From the NCBI GenBank assembly GCA_024036415.1, contig JAMWET010000915.1, positions 248,001 through 312,000 of the forward strand: a DNA stretch of 64,000 bases. Reading direction: 5' to 3'. Positions 1 to 12,584 of this stretch are shown piece after piece. The translations under genes were made by a program, and so were the position numbers. This DNA comes from Prochilodus magdalenae. Its lineage: Eukaryota > Chordata > Actinopteri > Characiformes > Prochilodontidae. Under the pieces are notes generated by a model that ran no database searches, was not told where the DNA came from, and worked only from the letters and a program-made list of their open reading frames with translations. Position 1 is the first letter of the stretch. Each line of letters begins with the position of its first letter.

Positions 1-1540
1 ACTTGGCTGAAGCTGTGAATGTTGTTGGGATGGATGCAGCATGAGTGAATATACAGGAATGAATTGTGCTGAAGCTAATCGCGGGTTTGAAGGCTCCACA
101 CTGGGTTGTGCCAGAGGAGTCTGCGTGAATGTGCTGTTTGACATTTGGCTTTAAATTTATGGCCTGTATTTTGAGCCACTGTTTCTTTGTGCGATATGTT
201 ATTAATGCAAGATTTATTGCTTTACCGTTGGATTCTAAAGTATAGCATGTTTCACTTCTTTGCCTGAAGTGTTTAGCGTGCAGCGACTAGCTTGGGGGTT
301 TTATATAGACATTCATATCATGTGAGTTATTTGTAGATTTTTAATTACTCATAGCTGTAGGCTCACCTCTCTGAATGAACTGCTTTACTAGCTCCCCCAA
401 TTGACTACTCTTAAATCACCGTCCCTCAATATATGACCTCATTTCAGTGGTTTATAGTGGCTATATAATGACCTGTATTTTCATATATGAGGAGTATTGA
501 TGGAGGTTCATACAGTAAACCGGCAATGTGCGTAGTTGTTTATGCTAATCCTAGTTTATTGAGCACAGTGTTCAAGTTATGAATATATTATACATACCCA
601 TCATGCCCTGTCCTTTCCTCCATCCATGTTCTTAGACTAAACATAGTCAATCAGCAAGTGCTTGTTTCATTTAAGCACTGGAGCTCTGAAGCTAATGTAG
701 GTGCGTCATAGAGGATTATAGCACACCAATTAGCATGGTGCTAACAGCAAACTTACACACACTGACCTCAAATCATGTGAAGTTGTTCAGTGATCTCTAA
801 TAGACCTGATTACATTGTATGGCACACTGTTATCTATGGACACTGACACACAATTTGACTTGGAGGCATCTAGCCATAGTAAACCTTTCTGCACTGTGCT
901 GTCTAGATCAGGCTTGTGGACCGTGTGCCTGTATGATTTGGCATTCCAGAAATTCACACCCCAATGAGAGAGCAAATGTTTCAAGAGGAGCTGGGCAATA
1001 TGACCGTATTTATTATCATCATGATGAATTACATCACTGTGTGTCACAATATGCTTTTTCTGAGGATACTGCGGTTATTATCAGTGCTTCAAAATCACTC
1101 TCAGCTGAACGTTTGCTTGACGAGAGACATGGTTAGTCCTGTTTAGTTGGGTTTAATGCATTAGAGGAGTTCTGCTTTTTTATGTGGCACTGCTTTGTCT
1201 GCTCTAACTTATTAAATGCCAGAAAGTAAAACTTTTTTTTTTAAGAAAAAGAATAATGTAGTAAAAAATTATAGTCCAATGTTATATTTAAAGATGCCTT
1301 TTCAAAAATGCTTTCAGAAACCTACCTGCTGTTTGTGTAGTGTGTAGTCTTGTGGCTCTCGGCTCAATGCCTCATGCTGCTATCATCTAAAACCACCAAC
1401 ATGCCTTCTGTAGTTAATATGTAATACTGATGATGGTGAAGTAGTAATAAATCAGAAAAGAAAAGAAAGTACCAGAGTGGTTGGTTTGTGTCTTCCAGCC
1501 ATAGAGGAGTTCTAAAAATATACACCGTGGACCAAAACCC
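1..1540. other. Anonymous non-coding DNA
   Basis: AT-rich single-copy-looking sequence. The open frames here (for example 819-1136 and 787-1047) are short, overlap on opposite strands, have no consistent codon bias and lack splice-site framing, so I see no gene. No tandem repeat or clear transposon end is visible. Confidence 0.6.
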
Positions 1541-1589
1541 TCATAAATATGATAAAACAGATGCTCAGCAGCCTATTCAGAACCGTTTC

Positions 1590-1645
1590 ACGTAATGGCT
1601 TTTAGAGCAGGACATCTGGTTCCCATAACCACCACTGTGAACAAT
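1590..1645 (-). repeat. End fragment of palindromic GTGGTGATGGGAACCA-type element
   Basis: Contains ctggttcccataaccaccac, the inverted form of the end motif seen at 10398-10417, 12587-12606 and 62472-62484. Only one end is recognisable here; the other end is lost or lies upstream in unrecognisable form. It is probably a decayed copy of a short non-autonomous DNA transposon. Confidence 0.45.
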
Positions 1646-1954
1646 TTTTCTATGTGATTGATTGAATTCTACAGAAGATGGGAAAATTGGTACTATTCCC
1701 CAGTAACGGTCGGCAGGATGGAGTGAGGTATACGCTTGACACAGTAAACTGGGTGTAGTGATGCTTCCAGATGATGAATGAATAATAGAAAGTGTTGAGT
1801 GACCTTAAAGGAATACTGCTCCTGTCTGACTGGCCCTAATGACAAGGGTCGCATCATTCGTGGGACCTCAGGGGGGGGTCTGCAATGTGGGTCTTTCCAT
1901 GATGGTAATTTACTCATCTCTATAGAATCGCCCGAGCTCCTACGGGAAAGGGGC

Positions 1955-1961
<7 letters not shown>

Positions 1962-1997
<36 letters not shown>
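1962..1997. repeat. GA dinucleotide microsatellite
   Basis: About 18 uninterrupted GA units. It lies 120-360 bp upstream of a much longer tract of the complementary TC type, so purines switch strand between the two blocks. The repetitive SLSLS frame over it on the minus strand is not a gene. Confidence 0.95.
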
Positions 1998-1999
<2 letters not shown>

Positions 2000-2129
2000 A
2001 GATGACAGGAGCAGGAGAGGGACAGAAAGTGTGAGCACTCATGCACTCATCTTCGTAACGCTCCAGACAGAACTGACATGGATTTATCATCAGGATCACA
2101 GTGCAGCGGACGACCTAGGTGTTCACTCT

Positions 2130-2327
2130 CAGTCGCCTTTTTGCTTTTTCTTTAATTCTGTATTCTCTACCTCTCTGTTTACCTCTCTTTTTCGTATTTT
2201 CTTATTATTGCTTTTGTTTAATTTTTTCCATCTTTTAATTTTTTTTCTTCTCCTTCTCTAGCCCTCTCTCATTCTTCTTTCCTCTCTCTTTCTTCCCTCC
2301 CCTACACCCCCCCCTCGCTCTCACTCT

Positions 2328-2330
<3 letters not shown>
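2130..2330 (+). repeat. Polypyrimidine-rich lead-in to the TC microsatellite
   Basis: Strongly T/C-biased sequence with mixed TTC, TTTTCC and CCCC runs that grades into the pure TC tract starting near 2331. A hydrophobic open frame (2031-2261) arises only because pyrimidine-rich codons encode Phe, Leu and Ser. Confidence 0.7.
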
Positions 2331-2634
<304 letters not shown>

Positions 2635-2640
2635 CATGAG

Positions 2641-4855
2641 TTAAGTATATATGATCAGCTATGGGGAATCGGACCATGAAGAAAGTGGCTTTGCTGCTGG
2701 TGAGTGGTTAAAGTTGCTAATCTGATTGTTCACAGGGTTTGCAGCAGGGTGGTGGTGGTATCGGTGGTGGGGGGTTAGCTAAACTCTGGCTAAGTTTGTG
2801 CTGCAGATTAACCGGAGTTTGCAGCAAACATGTATTTGTCTGAAGTTGGTGATAAGGCATTTCGCTGTTACAGTAGATCATGATAATGTTCAGTAACATT
2901 TGCACAAAAGTGTTCATTTGGAGAAACAAAATTCTCAGGCCTGCATTTTTTGCATTTGCATTTTTTTTTATTTTATACAAAAGTCCTCAAAGTTCTTGTG
3001 AAATAAGATTTCATGGTGCTTTCCTAAGGAGTCATGACTGAATGAGATCCTGCTAAGGTCAGAGTTTGAACTGCGGTAGGTAAACTCGGAGTACTTGTTG
3101 GATGTTTAGCAGTCTTTTAAGTGGCTGTGTGATCAGTCTGTGGTTTTGCTCGTAGCCTGGGAGTGAAATTAGTGGCTTGTGCGCCTGCATCTGTAAGTAG
3201 AGCGTCTTGCAGAGAGTAAGCAACTTTCTGTGCAGAGAGAGACAGTGTGTATCTGTAGGCAGAGGCGCATTTGGGCGAGCAGGAAGTCCTGTGGTGATGC
3301 CTCTTCTGTGATGAATAGCGGGGACGAGGGGAGGTCTACAGTCTGTAATTGTAGAGATGCGCAGTGTGACAGTTTTATTGTTGTGAAAAACAGTATGCTT
3401 TACTGAGCACGTCGTGGACCTTCCTCAGTATTGTCAGAACACCGCCAGACTGCATGCTTCATTATAAAGAGAGAAGTGTAGTTAATCCTGTTCAGCAGTG
3501 TTGGATAAAATCATAGATATTGTTAAGGGCTGTGTTTTAAACATCTCAGTCCCGGTTCATCATTGTTAAAATATCATTGAAGGTATTATTCATCAAGAAC
3601 ATGTCTAAGATTCACGATGAGGTATTTTTGCTGTATTGCCCCACTTCTATTGTAAGTACACCACGGGGACCAGCATGGTTGGGGTTAAGTGTCGGTACGA
3701 TGTAGTTCCTCCAGTAACACGTGTATATTCAGTGGATTTGTACAAAGACTTTGAGGTCTTGTGCGTCTTACATAATTAATTCCAATCATAGTGCGTTTGA
3801 GTTTTCGTAATCAGAAAGCCCTTGTAGGAGAATGTCCACCTGGTGGCTGTTGTGTCGGCATCCACCAGAGCATTTCCTACTTTCCATATGAACACTCAGA
3901 CTCCACGTATTAAAAATAAAAAATTATATTCATTTTTAAAACATTGAACTTTTGCATCCCTTATAATGTCTCTGCTTTGTTATAAAAAAATATAAAGACT
4001 GCATTTCTGAGCATTAGAGATGTAATGTTGCCAGCTTGATGAAAGTTTGTGTAGTTCATTGCATGATGCAAGTTACTCAGGAGCAGCTGTTGTAAATGAC
4101 TTTACTGCTTGTTTATTTGCAAGCAAGCAAAGACCTAAAGAAACTTCATTTCATAAATTTCTTTACTTTGTAAGGCATCTGTGTAACATTAATCATGAGG
4201 GGCGAATAGGTTTGGCTCTGAAACGTGTAGATATAAAAAGTTTCATTTTTGGAGGAATGTGTTTCTGCCTGTTGATTTAAAGTAGTTTGTGACTTGGGAC
4301 ACCTGAGAGACTTGCAGGTGCAGACGCAGGTTTGTTTCTTCCTCTCCTGGTGGTGATGACCGACATAGCAAGCTCAGAAAAACTGATAAACATTTTGAGA
4401 AGTAAGCGGAGATGTGCTTCCCCATGGGTTCCTGAGCAGAGATGAAAAAGATGAGGTAGGTAGGTGAGGTAGCCTGGGGAGTCCACTGCTCCTCTACATT
4501 GACTAATCAAATAAAAGAGAGATGGGTACAAGTTAGAGAGCCTGGTTTAAAAGAAGCCTCCAGTGATTTGAAACCTGATTTCCAACTACTGCACGGCGGG
4601 TGCCCTTTAAAATGTGTCCTGTGCCGAAATCCTGATTTCAGTATAGTTCCTGAATTTTACTTTTCCTATATCTGCCTGCCTTTAGATGTAAAAAAACAAG
4701 TGTTATTTCTGAAGCTCCTGAAACATTTGTAAGAACTTTTAGAGAGTAGTAGGAACACTTTGTTATGAAATAGGAGCATGAGGCTGCGCTAGGCAGTTAA
4801 GATGACGGATTTGGCTAGCTGTCTAATCAGCGCACAGAGGGCTAATCAGAAGACA
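2641..4855. other. Anonymous non-coding DNA
   Basis: No gene, RNA or transposon end recognised. A short GGT-rich patch (2749-2777) and scattered A/T runs are the only low-complexity features. Open frames such as 4047-4280 and 4499-4732 are short, AT-rich in codon use and unsupported by splice signals. Confidence 0.55.
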
Positions 4856-4859
4856 GAGG

Positions 4860-4885
4860 AGCTCTAACAGAGCCTTTTAGACAGA
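4860..4885 (+). repeat. Short dispersed repeat, copy 1
   Basis: A 26-bp block beginning agctctaacagagcc and ending ttttagacaga. It recurs at 11925-11950 with one substitution. Both copies are preceded by aatcag motifs and followed by gaata-like sequence, so a longer decayed dispersed repeat is likely. The family is not identified. Confidence 0.6.
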
Positions 4886-5649
4886 TGCGGAATACGGAGG
4901 TATGTTATGAGGAAAATGCTGTTTTGGGAAAATTGAAGTATGTAAACCTATTCTGTTATGAACACTGGATTCAGCCCCTTTAAAGGACACCCTTTCTAGC
5001 AACTCACCTCCCATCCTGACACAGACAATTTGGAAGCCCAGGACAAATTTTAGGCACCCATGCAAAAACTGTCAATGACGCATACATTGCCTGAATTTCA
5101 AAACATTGAAAGCTACAAGATCTCCCACATTTTTTCTTTGAATAGCACCTTTCCAAAGAAAGACTGTGCTTCACAGTATAATACATTAAATAGAAAAAAT
5201 AAATATGAACTTTGTGGGTTTTTTTTTGAAGTGACAAATATATAAAAATCACATGCGCTTAAAGTGCAATAACTAGTAACTGAGCTGAAAAAAAAGATAT
5301 AAAAACATTCTCAAATCTTAAAAACCACCAAAGGCAAGGGTATAAAAACAAGTCTTCAGATGCTTTTTAAAAGACATGCAGACATCCAGTCTAATATCCA
5401 GAGGAATTCACTCAAAGCCATCCAAGTTTTAAATCTTGATACACAGCCTTAATTAGAAGCCCACACTTCTTACCAGCTGCCCTTGGTAAGTTCATGTACG
5501 AAATGATTGTGGTAATCAACCGTACAGCAGATAGAGATGATTGTTAGTATGCTGAAGTACTCGTTTTAACAGGACTGGAGTAAACAGGCTTAAAAAATGA
5601 ACATCCCAAAACATGTGGGATGCCCACCGGGAAGACAACATCATCTCCT

Positions 5650-6015
5650 CTGAAGTGCCTGTGTCCTTTTCCTAATTAGCTATGACTAATTGGGGTTTCT
5701 TAATCGTTTTTCCCTTTTAAAGAGCAGTTCTTCCTCTGGGCTTTTGTGTTTATGAAATGTTTTGTTTAGGGAATAGCTGTTTTGGAGCAGTTAAACCCGA
5801 GCCTGTAGAGTGGAAACGTATATCTCCCTCTGCCGTTCTCCATCCACTGTGCTGGTAATTAGCCGTCCAGCAGACGGAGGCATTGAAAATTCATCAGAAA
5901 GCATTCGAAATGCGTTTAAGGCTCAAGTGATGCAAATTTGATTACCATGTGCTCCACACTGTTTGATTAGAGAGCAGAGTTTGATTTCTGTCTAATTTAT
6001 TTTATTTATTTAGGT
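5650..6015. promoter_or_regulatory. Candidate developmental enhancer-like block
   Basis: Dense in homeodomain-type cores (cctaattagc at about 5673, gactaattgg at about 5685, ggtaattagcc at about 5854) and carries a perfect octamer ATGCAAAT at 5932-5939 followed by tgatta. The block lacks microsatellites, is compositionally balanced and has no open frame, as in conserved non-coding elements near developmental genes. This is pattern inference; no alignment was available. Confidence 0.3.
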
Positions 6016-6145
6016 TTTTAACAGACAATCTCCTCAGTGTTTTTGGATGAGGTATTTTGATTGCCAGTATGTTCTCCAGAGCACTTTTTGATGTTTGATA
6101 CAGCAGTCTCCATCTCTGGAAGTGCTTTTCCTGCTTTAACCCACC

Positions 6146-6175
6146 AGATTCTGTTTGACCAGATTCTGTTTGACC
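6146..6175 (+). repeat. 15-bp tandem duplication
   Basis: The unit agattctgtttgacc is present twice head-to-tail without mismatch, which suggests a recent slippage or small duplication. Confidence 0.9.
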
Positions 6176-6179
6176 ATGC

Positions 6180-7590
6180 ATTGTGAAATCGTGATGCTGC
6201 AGTGTGAAAGAATCTGTGACGGTGTGTATCGTGGAGAATAGACAGACTAATAGATGAATGTGCTAGTTAAATACCTACTTCAGTATGCAGTGGTCTGTCG
6301 AGTTCATATGATCCATGTGGCTGTTCTGACGGCCTTCAGGGTGCTTTCAACATTAGAAGCCAAACACCCCTTCTATAGCGTTTTACACTCTATCAGCCTT
6401 TGGATTTGCATGGTAGAGCAAATTTGTTTTAGTAAGCAACACATTTGCTTTTCCCTATCGGTTATTTTGTGGATTAATCGTTTCAACTCTTCTAGAGTTC
6501 TGCTTTCAGTTCAGGGTTATTATATGGGGCTTACGTTAAATACGAAGCCTTGAATGAAAGAGAGGGACTCTCCCACCTGTTCGCCAGGTGAGTGCAGGTA
6601 AACCCGGTCTCTTTCCATGCACTGTGTGGGTTTGTGTGGGTCTGTGTTCCTGATTTAGGAGCGCTGAGCTGCAGCAGGAAAAAGCTGAATTTTTTATAGC
6701 TCCATCTAATTAAATATGCCCTTTCTGAGGACACAACACAATCCTCCTGCATTACAGTCTGGATTCACATGCCTTGCGCTGTTTTACTGCCAGAGCCTGT
6801 GTAGCCCACTGAATCCGTCTGAAACACTCGCCTTTATACTGCTGGGTTTGTTTCTGTAAATACGAGTGTGTCAGTGTTGGTGTTGGAGCTTGTGTTTGTT
6901 TTCAGGGAAACGGTGTCTGGACATCTTACAGTGGGTTCTCATTTTTCATTACTGTTACTGAGTAAGATTGGACAATACAGCGAATGTCATCTACAAATTT
7001 AATATGATAAATAATAGCACGATGATCCCACTTATGAAGTTATGAAGTACCACATGTAAATATTACAGCCCATAACGATACGACGTCCTTTTTCTCTCAC
7101 TTAAAACTAATATTACACATGTATAATAATGATTTTATTCTGTAGTATTATATATAGTTAAAAATTATTATTATTAAAAAAATATATTCTTCTTTGTTGA
7201 TTTTCACTTAAAATGTGTTAATAGAAATAATATATTCTGCTTTATAGGTTCTGTTTTTCTAGCCTGTAAGTGTCAAAGTATGTAAAGAGATTGGAATAAT
7301 AAGAATTGACATAATGACCCTTATTTATCTAGACAAATAAATATGGAGTTTTCCCCCCTAGCTACAGTATGATTAAATTCCATACAATCAGACCAACGGC
7401 TTCACCCGGTCCAGCACGGTGTTGACTTTTCAGGGGAGCCAACACATTCGGTAGTGTCTTCATGTACTATTGCATTCTTATCAACACGCAAGAATCTCAT
7501 CTGTCTCTCCTTTATTTTTTCTAAAACCAAAACATTTCAGTGAGGTGTTACCCATGAGAGAGTAGTTTACTGTTGTGTAGTTAGGTGTTG
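6180..7590. other. Anonymous non-coding DNA
   Basis: No gene recognised. The 6254-6553 frame lacks coding bias and any splice context. The 6990-7260 part is very AT-rich. Confidence 0.5.
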
Positions 7591-7601
7591 TAACGATATG
7601 A

Positions 7602-7655
7602 TATCACAGTACACAAGTCATAACACAGTATTGTGATATGCTGAGTACTGTGATA
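7602..7655. repeat. Short inverted repeat
   Basis: Perfect 11-bp arms tatcacagtac (7602-7612) and gtactgtgata (7645-7655) flank a 32-nt loop that itself contains acagtattgtgata. It may be a remnant of a palindromic transposon end; no target duplication is visible. Confidence 0.6.
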
Positions 7656-7911
7656 ACGCGCACCGGGTGCTTTCTCTGCTGTTTTGCACCAGGTCTGCAG
7701 TGTTTGCCCCAGTGTGACCTATGTACAGCTTGGATAACGTAAGGCAGCTGTCGCCAGTCCTCTGTGAGATAATACACTGTTATAGCCACATAGGAATCCA
7801 CTGCCCTTTACGTCCCCACATCACAAGTTAGTGCAATATTTTCTGCTCCTCAAAGGTTCCTCAACTTCAGCCTTCAGAGTAGCGCTTCCTGGGTCAGTAC
7901 TTCTGTGCAAG

Positions 7912-7914
7912 TGA

Positions 7915-7949
<35 letters not shown>

Positions 7950-7950
7950 A
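7912..7950 (+). repeat. (AAAT)n microsatellite
   Basis: About nine aaat tetramers, nearly perfect. Confidence 0.95.
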
Positions 7951-7954
7951 CAAA

Positions 7955-9900
7955 GCATTTCCCTGGGTTCTAGTGAAAGCCTTTGTTTTGTCTAAAGCTT
8001 TTGGCGCCAGAAATACTGAACAAGAAATCAACTTCAACGTCGACTGCAGTTTTTGTAGCAACTTTCAGTTTCAGTTTACCCTCAAATACTTGCTTCCCCG
8101 AAGGTGCAGATCCCTCCTTGAACCCTTTCACTTTTGGCAGATTTTCTGCTCAGTGAATTCAGCTTCGGAGGACTTGATTTATGAAGGGTAGCATGAAATC
8201 AGGTGTGAAGGAATGTGATGCAACACGGACGTTGGTATATGCTATCTCTGGATGGTGCTGTGAGATGAGTCGTATTCCTGGAGGATTTTATTTACATACA
8301 TATCCATGTCTGTTTCCCTTTCCAGTCCAGAAGTGTGATTTAACATGGCGACACGTTGTAAATGTCCTTCTCTGTTGCTCTGATATAATTAAACGTATCG
8401 TGACTCAGCGAAACGCTGATTATAGGCACGTAATTTTTGGGTAATTCTGCCATTGTTGATCAGTCCACTGACTGGTTGAGCTCCCATGAATAGGTCCATT
8501 TTCAGATCTCATGGGGTTAGTGGAGGCGAATACGCTCATAGCAATTTATCAAAGACCCCATTAGCAGCTTTAATTCTGGTTAATGATTTTAGCTTCTTGT
8601 CTCTGTTTGAATTTCTGCCTGCAGAATCAGTATGGTGGTGCCAGATGGTATGTGTTTTGATGCCTCCGGAAAACAAGCTGATTTATTCATTTATTCGTTT
8701 GCGTTTGCTGCCGTTTTGATGGAGTCAGTGTAAGGGTAAATGCAGAAGCACATGTGCTAGCGATGTTTTATTGTGCCTGAAGAAGTCAGCTATTTAAATG
8801 TGCAGCCTTTGCAGCTATCCGATCCTTCGAGAGCAGTGTAAAGGCAGATATTAAGTGTGTATCTGTGTATATTTTGACTCTAAAGTGGCCCAGATAGTGG
8901 AAGTGGAGCAGCTGTGTTTTGGTATTTTCCAGTGGGAACTCCACAGGAAAGCCATCTGCACTGATTTCTCCAGTTGCGTATGTCTAATAGTGTATATGTC
9001 CAAAGCTATCCTGCCAGTCATTCTTATGAGTGAATTTAGGTGCTTTAAGATCTCCCATTGCTGACCCTGCATATATATACTCAATAGCGAAGGATCAACC
9101 AATGAAATGTGAATGCTCTGGAGGAGCTGCATGTGATCCTAAGGTCACTGTTTGAAGGCAGGTGTTGGCTATAGAGGGGTAAAATGCCCTCCAGCATTGG
9201 GGCGTGGAGCAGTGGAATTCAGTAGAGTAATGGGGCTTCATCCAGTACCTTTAGGATGAGCTGGGAATGGCACAGCGAATCATCCAACAGCAGTCCTGTT
9301 CAGCTGACTGTTCTCCCAGACTCTGCCTACAGACATATTCACCTGGAAAGCTTGTCCATAACAGCAGCTATCCAAACATGCGACTGGAGCCTGGTCATTA
9401 GTATCAGTGGTCCTTTTTGAGTGTTGGAAGAATCAAGATGCTGAGTGGGGATTTTTATGGTCACGTTTTGCTGCAGTTGAGTTAAAGCTGACTTGCATGT
9501 CTTTGCCATGGCTGTGCATTTTCTCTCCTCAGAAAAGGCTGTGCGTCACCTTATTCTCAGGATCCATCAGCATATGCTTGAATTTAGCTTTAATTAGCGC
9601 AGCTGCCTGTAGAGACAGACTCTAATACTGTGGAGTATTTGAGCAGATGTGCTGCAGCTTAGTGCCTTAGCAGTTGTTTAGATGGTGTGCTGACTATTCA
9701 CTGTGAGCATGAGCAGAATGAGCTTGGTCGTAATGTGCTGTAAATGATAAAACTCCGCACTCTCTGTTCACCTGGTCCAAAGTAAAATTTTTGTTGTTGA
9801 CAGATTAAGCTACCTTAAAGGGAAATTGTTTTTTTTACTAAGTGTTGCATTTTTCTGAACAATTCAACGTTTAGGAGCGTCATTCTGAACCGTTCATCAT
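7955..9900. other. Anonymous non-coding DNA
   Basis: No repeat family, RNA or exon recognised. Several 70-95 codon frames are present on both strands, but they overlap one another and lack coding bias. Confidence 0.5.
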
Positions 9901-9910
9901 AGAGATTAAT

Positions 9911-9945
9911 TTACAGTGATGGTAATAGGAACCATGGGTTGTAAT
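9911..9945 (+). repeat. End fragment of palindromic GTGGTGATGGGAACCA-type element
   Basis: Contains acagtgatggtaataggaac followed by catgggttgtaatgtct, a diverged version of the end motif seen in the better preserved element at 10394-10670. No partner end was identified. Confidence 0.4.
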
Positions 9946-10393
9946 GTCTATGGCGCAAATAAAGCCGTCTATCATAAACCTATAGGTCTTCTGAGTTAGT
10001 CACATGTTTATGTTGGTAAAATAGTATTGCTAAAATCTTCAAAGACTATTTAGCCTTATAATAATTTGCAAAAAAACTTTTCATAAACATTTTCATGTGA
10101 TCGCTTTCTATAGTGGCGTCTGCTTTCTATATCCACTACAGCGAGCAATTCTGACTTAGCATTTTTCTCAAGAATGTATAATTTCATATCGGACCACTCT
10201 GAATAAACTTTGTTCATTCCCTAATTATCTAATTATGCACTAATTTTCAAAAAACTTTGCAACTTGCTCACTGATTTCCTCCCAGTTTACACTTCACCAA
10301 TTTTTCAAAAGTCTCAGTAATGAACAGTTAATGATTAATGTGATTTGATGCAAAGTGCTTTTATTTTAGATGTACTGAACTAGTCAAAATAGT

Positions 10394-10670
10394 TTACAGT
10401 GGTGGTGATAAGAACCAGATATCTTGGTGTTTTAAAGCCCTTAAAAGCTCCCTCACAGTTGAAATGTTATCTGAAACACTGCTTGGCTGTCAAAGTTAGT
10501 TTGGTCAGTTCATAGGGGGAGGATAGAAGAAGGGCCCTGAGGCAAAATAATCCCCAGATTAGCTTATCATTTCAGATTTAACACTATTTACCGTATCTCA
10601 GAAGACGCGTGTATGTTCACTGGTGGTGGTGTAGACATTGCAACCCCTGGTTCCCATCACCACCACTACG
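10394..10670. mobile_element. Palindromic non-autonomous DNA transposon (MITE), ~280 bp
   Basis: The ends form terminal inverted repeats: agtggtggtgataagaacca at 10398-10417 and tggttcccatcaccaccact at 10648-10667 are complementary at 18 of 20 positions. The interior has no open frame. Related end motifs occur near 1600, 9912, 12587, 39336 and 62472, so this is a dispersed family. I cannot assign a superfamily because a target-site duplication is not clear. Confidence 0.6.
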
Positions 10671-10779
10671 ATCTCTACAGTTTCCCGTCAGACCGCTGTC
10701 AGTGCATTGTTTGACTTGTTTTCTAAAACACATAATCTAGCAGGAGTTTTGAGAAATCAGTGGATTTAGGCACCTGCAG

Positions 10780-10936
10780 ATGATGTTTTTGGAATGTTTG
10801 TGTATGAGACTGTATTCCGGTTCTTCGTCTCTGCTTTGGAACTTTCTCACTGGAGTCGTGGAAACCGTTGCTATGCAACTCCCATTATCCCTCTTGTCGC
10901 CACGGGGATACAGCGGAACAGAGCAGGAGGACGCAG
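10780..10936 (+). promoter_or_regulatory. Possible upstream promoter and non-coding first exon
   Basis: A perfect X-box-like motif GTTGCTATGCAAC (10867-10879; 5-bp inverted arms, typical of RFX-family binding sites) lies about 58 bp before a good splice donor, acgcag|gtgagc, with GT at 10937-10938. The interval between them is GC-richer than its surroundings. It could be the first exon of an alternative transcript reading toward the 20.1 kb exon. A long frame crosses it, but its 3' half is AT-rich non-coding, so I do not call a CDS. Confidence 0.25.
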
Positions 10937-11924
10937 GTGAGCCGAGGCTGGAGGCTGCTGTAGAGCTATTAACAGAGCCGATCTCAACCCTTACACGTAT
11001 AGTCGGTAGCATTTTGCTATTCGTTCTCATTACGTTACACAGTCGCTTACATGCCACTACATACCTGCATAATCAATTGTGCTTGAATTCCATTTGCATT
11101 CTTATTGAGCTGATTAAAGCCAGTACTTCTCACTCTTCCATCCTTTTTTACAATATTAAAAAATATACTTGTAAAAGGAGGGTTCTTGTTTTTGCAAAAT
11201 GTCTACACCTGACAGTGACTTTTCATCTAATTTCAATCATAATAAAACACCTCATGTCCCACTCACAAACAGCAGTGTGTTCTCTAGTTTCCATACGTTT
11301 TCTCCACATCAGAATAATTCCTTTAAAATACCTGCACATTCTGAATGTGGAAATCTTGGCTTCAAGTCTGCTGTTGTGCTACGAGCACTAGAGGGCACCA
11401 GTGGCCCAATTTCTGATGCTAATTCTCTACCTTGAACGCTGACACTGGCTCTATTATGAACAGCCTGTTCTCCAGCAACCCTGAGCGGAACTCTAATAGC
11501 CGTAATCATGTGCCTATTTTTAGATGCAATGCGAGTTTTGACACTGAGGTCAAGATTGGGTTAGATTTTGCACCTTATTCCTGTGTTAACAGGACCCATT
11601 ATGCGTCTCTGTTGCCTTTCCTGTGTTACGGAGCTTTTTGTGCATGTAAATTTTCTGCAAAGTTATGAAGCCCAAAGTAAGCCAGAGAGAGAAACTCTCT
11701 CCCACAGAAACCATTTACCCAACTGCCTGAAATGCCTTGTTGGAATCCCGCTCTTTTCTGTTACAGTCTGACATCATCTTGCAACACAATTCTTATTTCC
11801 CTGCCTACCTGCAGTCCTGGCAAGCCCTTGCACAACGCACAGCAACTACTGGTCGTTGACCAATCAAAACAGAATGGGCTTGCTAACCAATCAGAGCATA
11901 CTGGGCTCGGCGTAAAAACACAAT

Positions 11925-11950
11925 AGCTCTAACAGAGCGTTTTAGACAGA
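11925..11950 (+). repeat. Short dispersed repeat, copy 2
   Basis: Matches 4860-4885 at 25 of 26 positions. It is preceded by an accaatcagagc block and followed within 20 bp by ctatcaccaccactgc, which resembles the end motif of the 10.4 kb palindromic element. Repeats may therefore be nested here. Confidence 0.6.
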
Positions 11951-12584
11951 AGGTGAATATAGTTCTATCACCACCACTGCAAAAAGTCTCTACGATGATC
12001 CACTTTACATCAGGCATGCTCGGGATGACTCTGTGTTTTTGGAAATTTTGGTGGAATTCCCTTTTAATACAGAACCTGTCCTTTGCAGCTGTGCCAGAAG
12101 CAATCCCAGGCTTATTCATTAATCAGCCGTTTCCCATCTGCGTCCTGGACCTGGGCCAGACTCTCATGCGCACACACAGCTTCTGCTCTGATCTGTGACC
12201 TGTTTCCTCTCCCACACATCCAAACACTAAACTGTTTGGAGGAGAAACAACACAGTCAGTCCAGCAGAACTCGAGGGCAGCTTCTACTAACGGGGCCTAG
12301 AGAGGAGCAGGCAAGGTCTGTTGAGCCTCAGCCGCGTCCTCAGGCTTTATGAACTGTCAGTGCACCACAAAAGCACATGCACACAAATGTTTATAGAGCT
12401 CATATCCTCTGTTCCTGTATTTCTCCTAAAACCTCTTTTTATCCTTTAGGACTGAGCTGGCTGTGAATGTTACTCTGCTTCTAAAGGAAATTCAGCCATT
12501 TTATTAACTGCTGTGTAATTCAGTTGAGATATAAAGTCACCCAGAGTGGTTTGGTATTAAATGGCTCAGTGTAGAAACTTAGTG

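Noticed and set aside
10780..11391. 203-codon open frame as a gene
   Set aside because: Codon use turns AT-rich after about 60 codons, there is no domain pattern, and a good donor interrupts it; only a possible first exon is retained.
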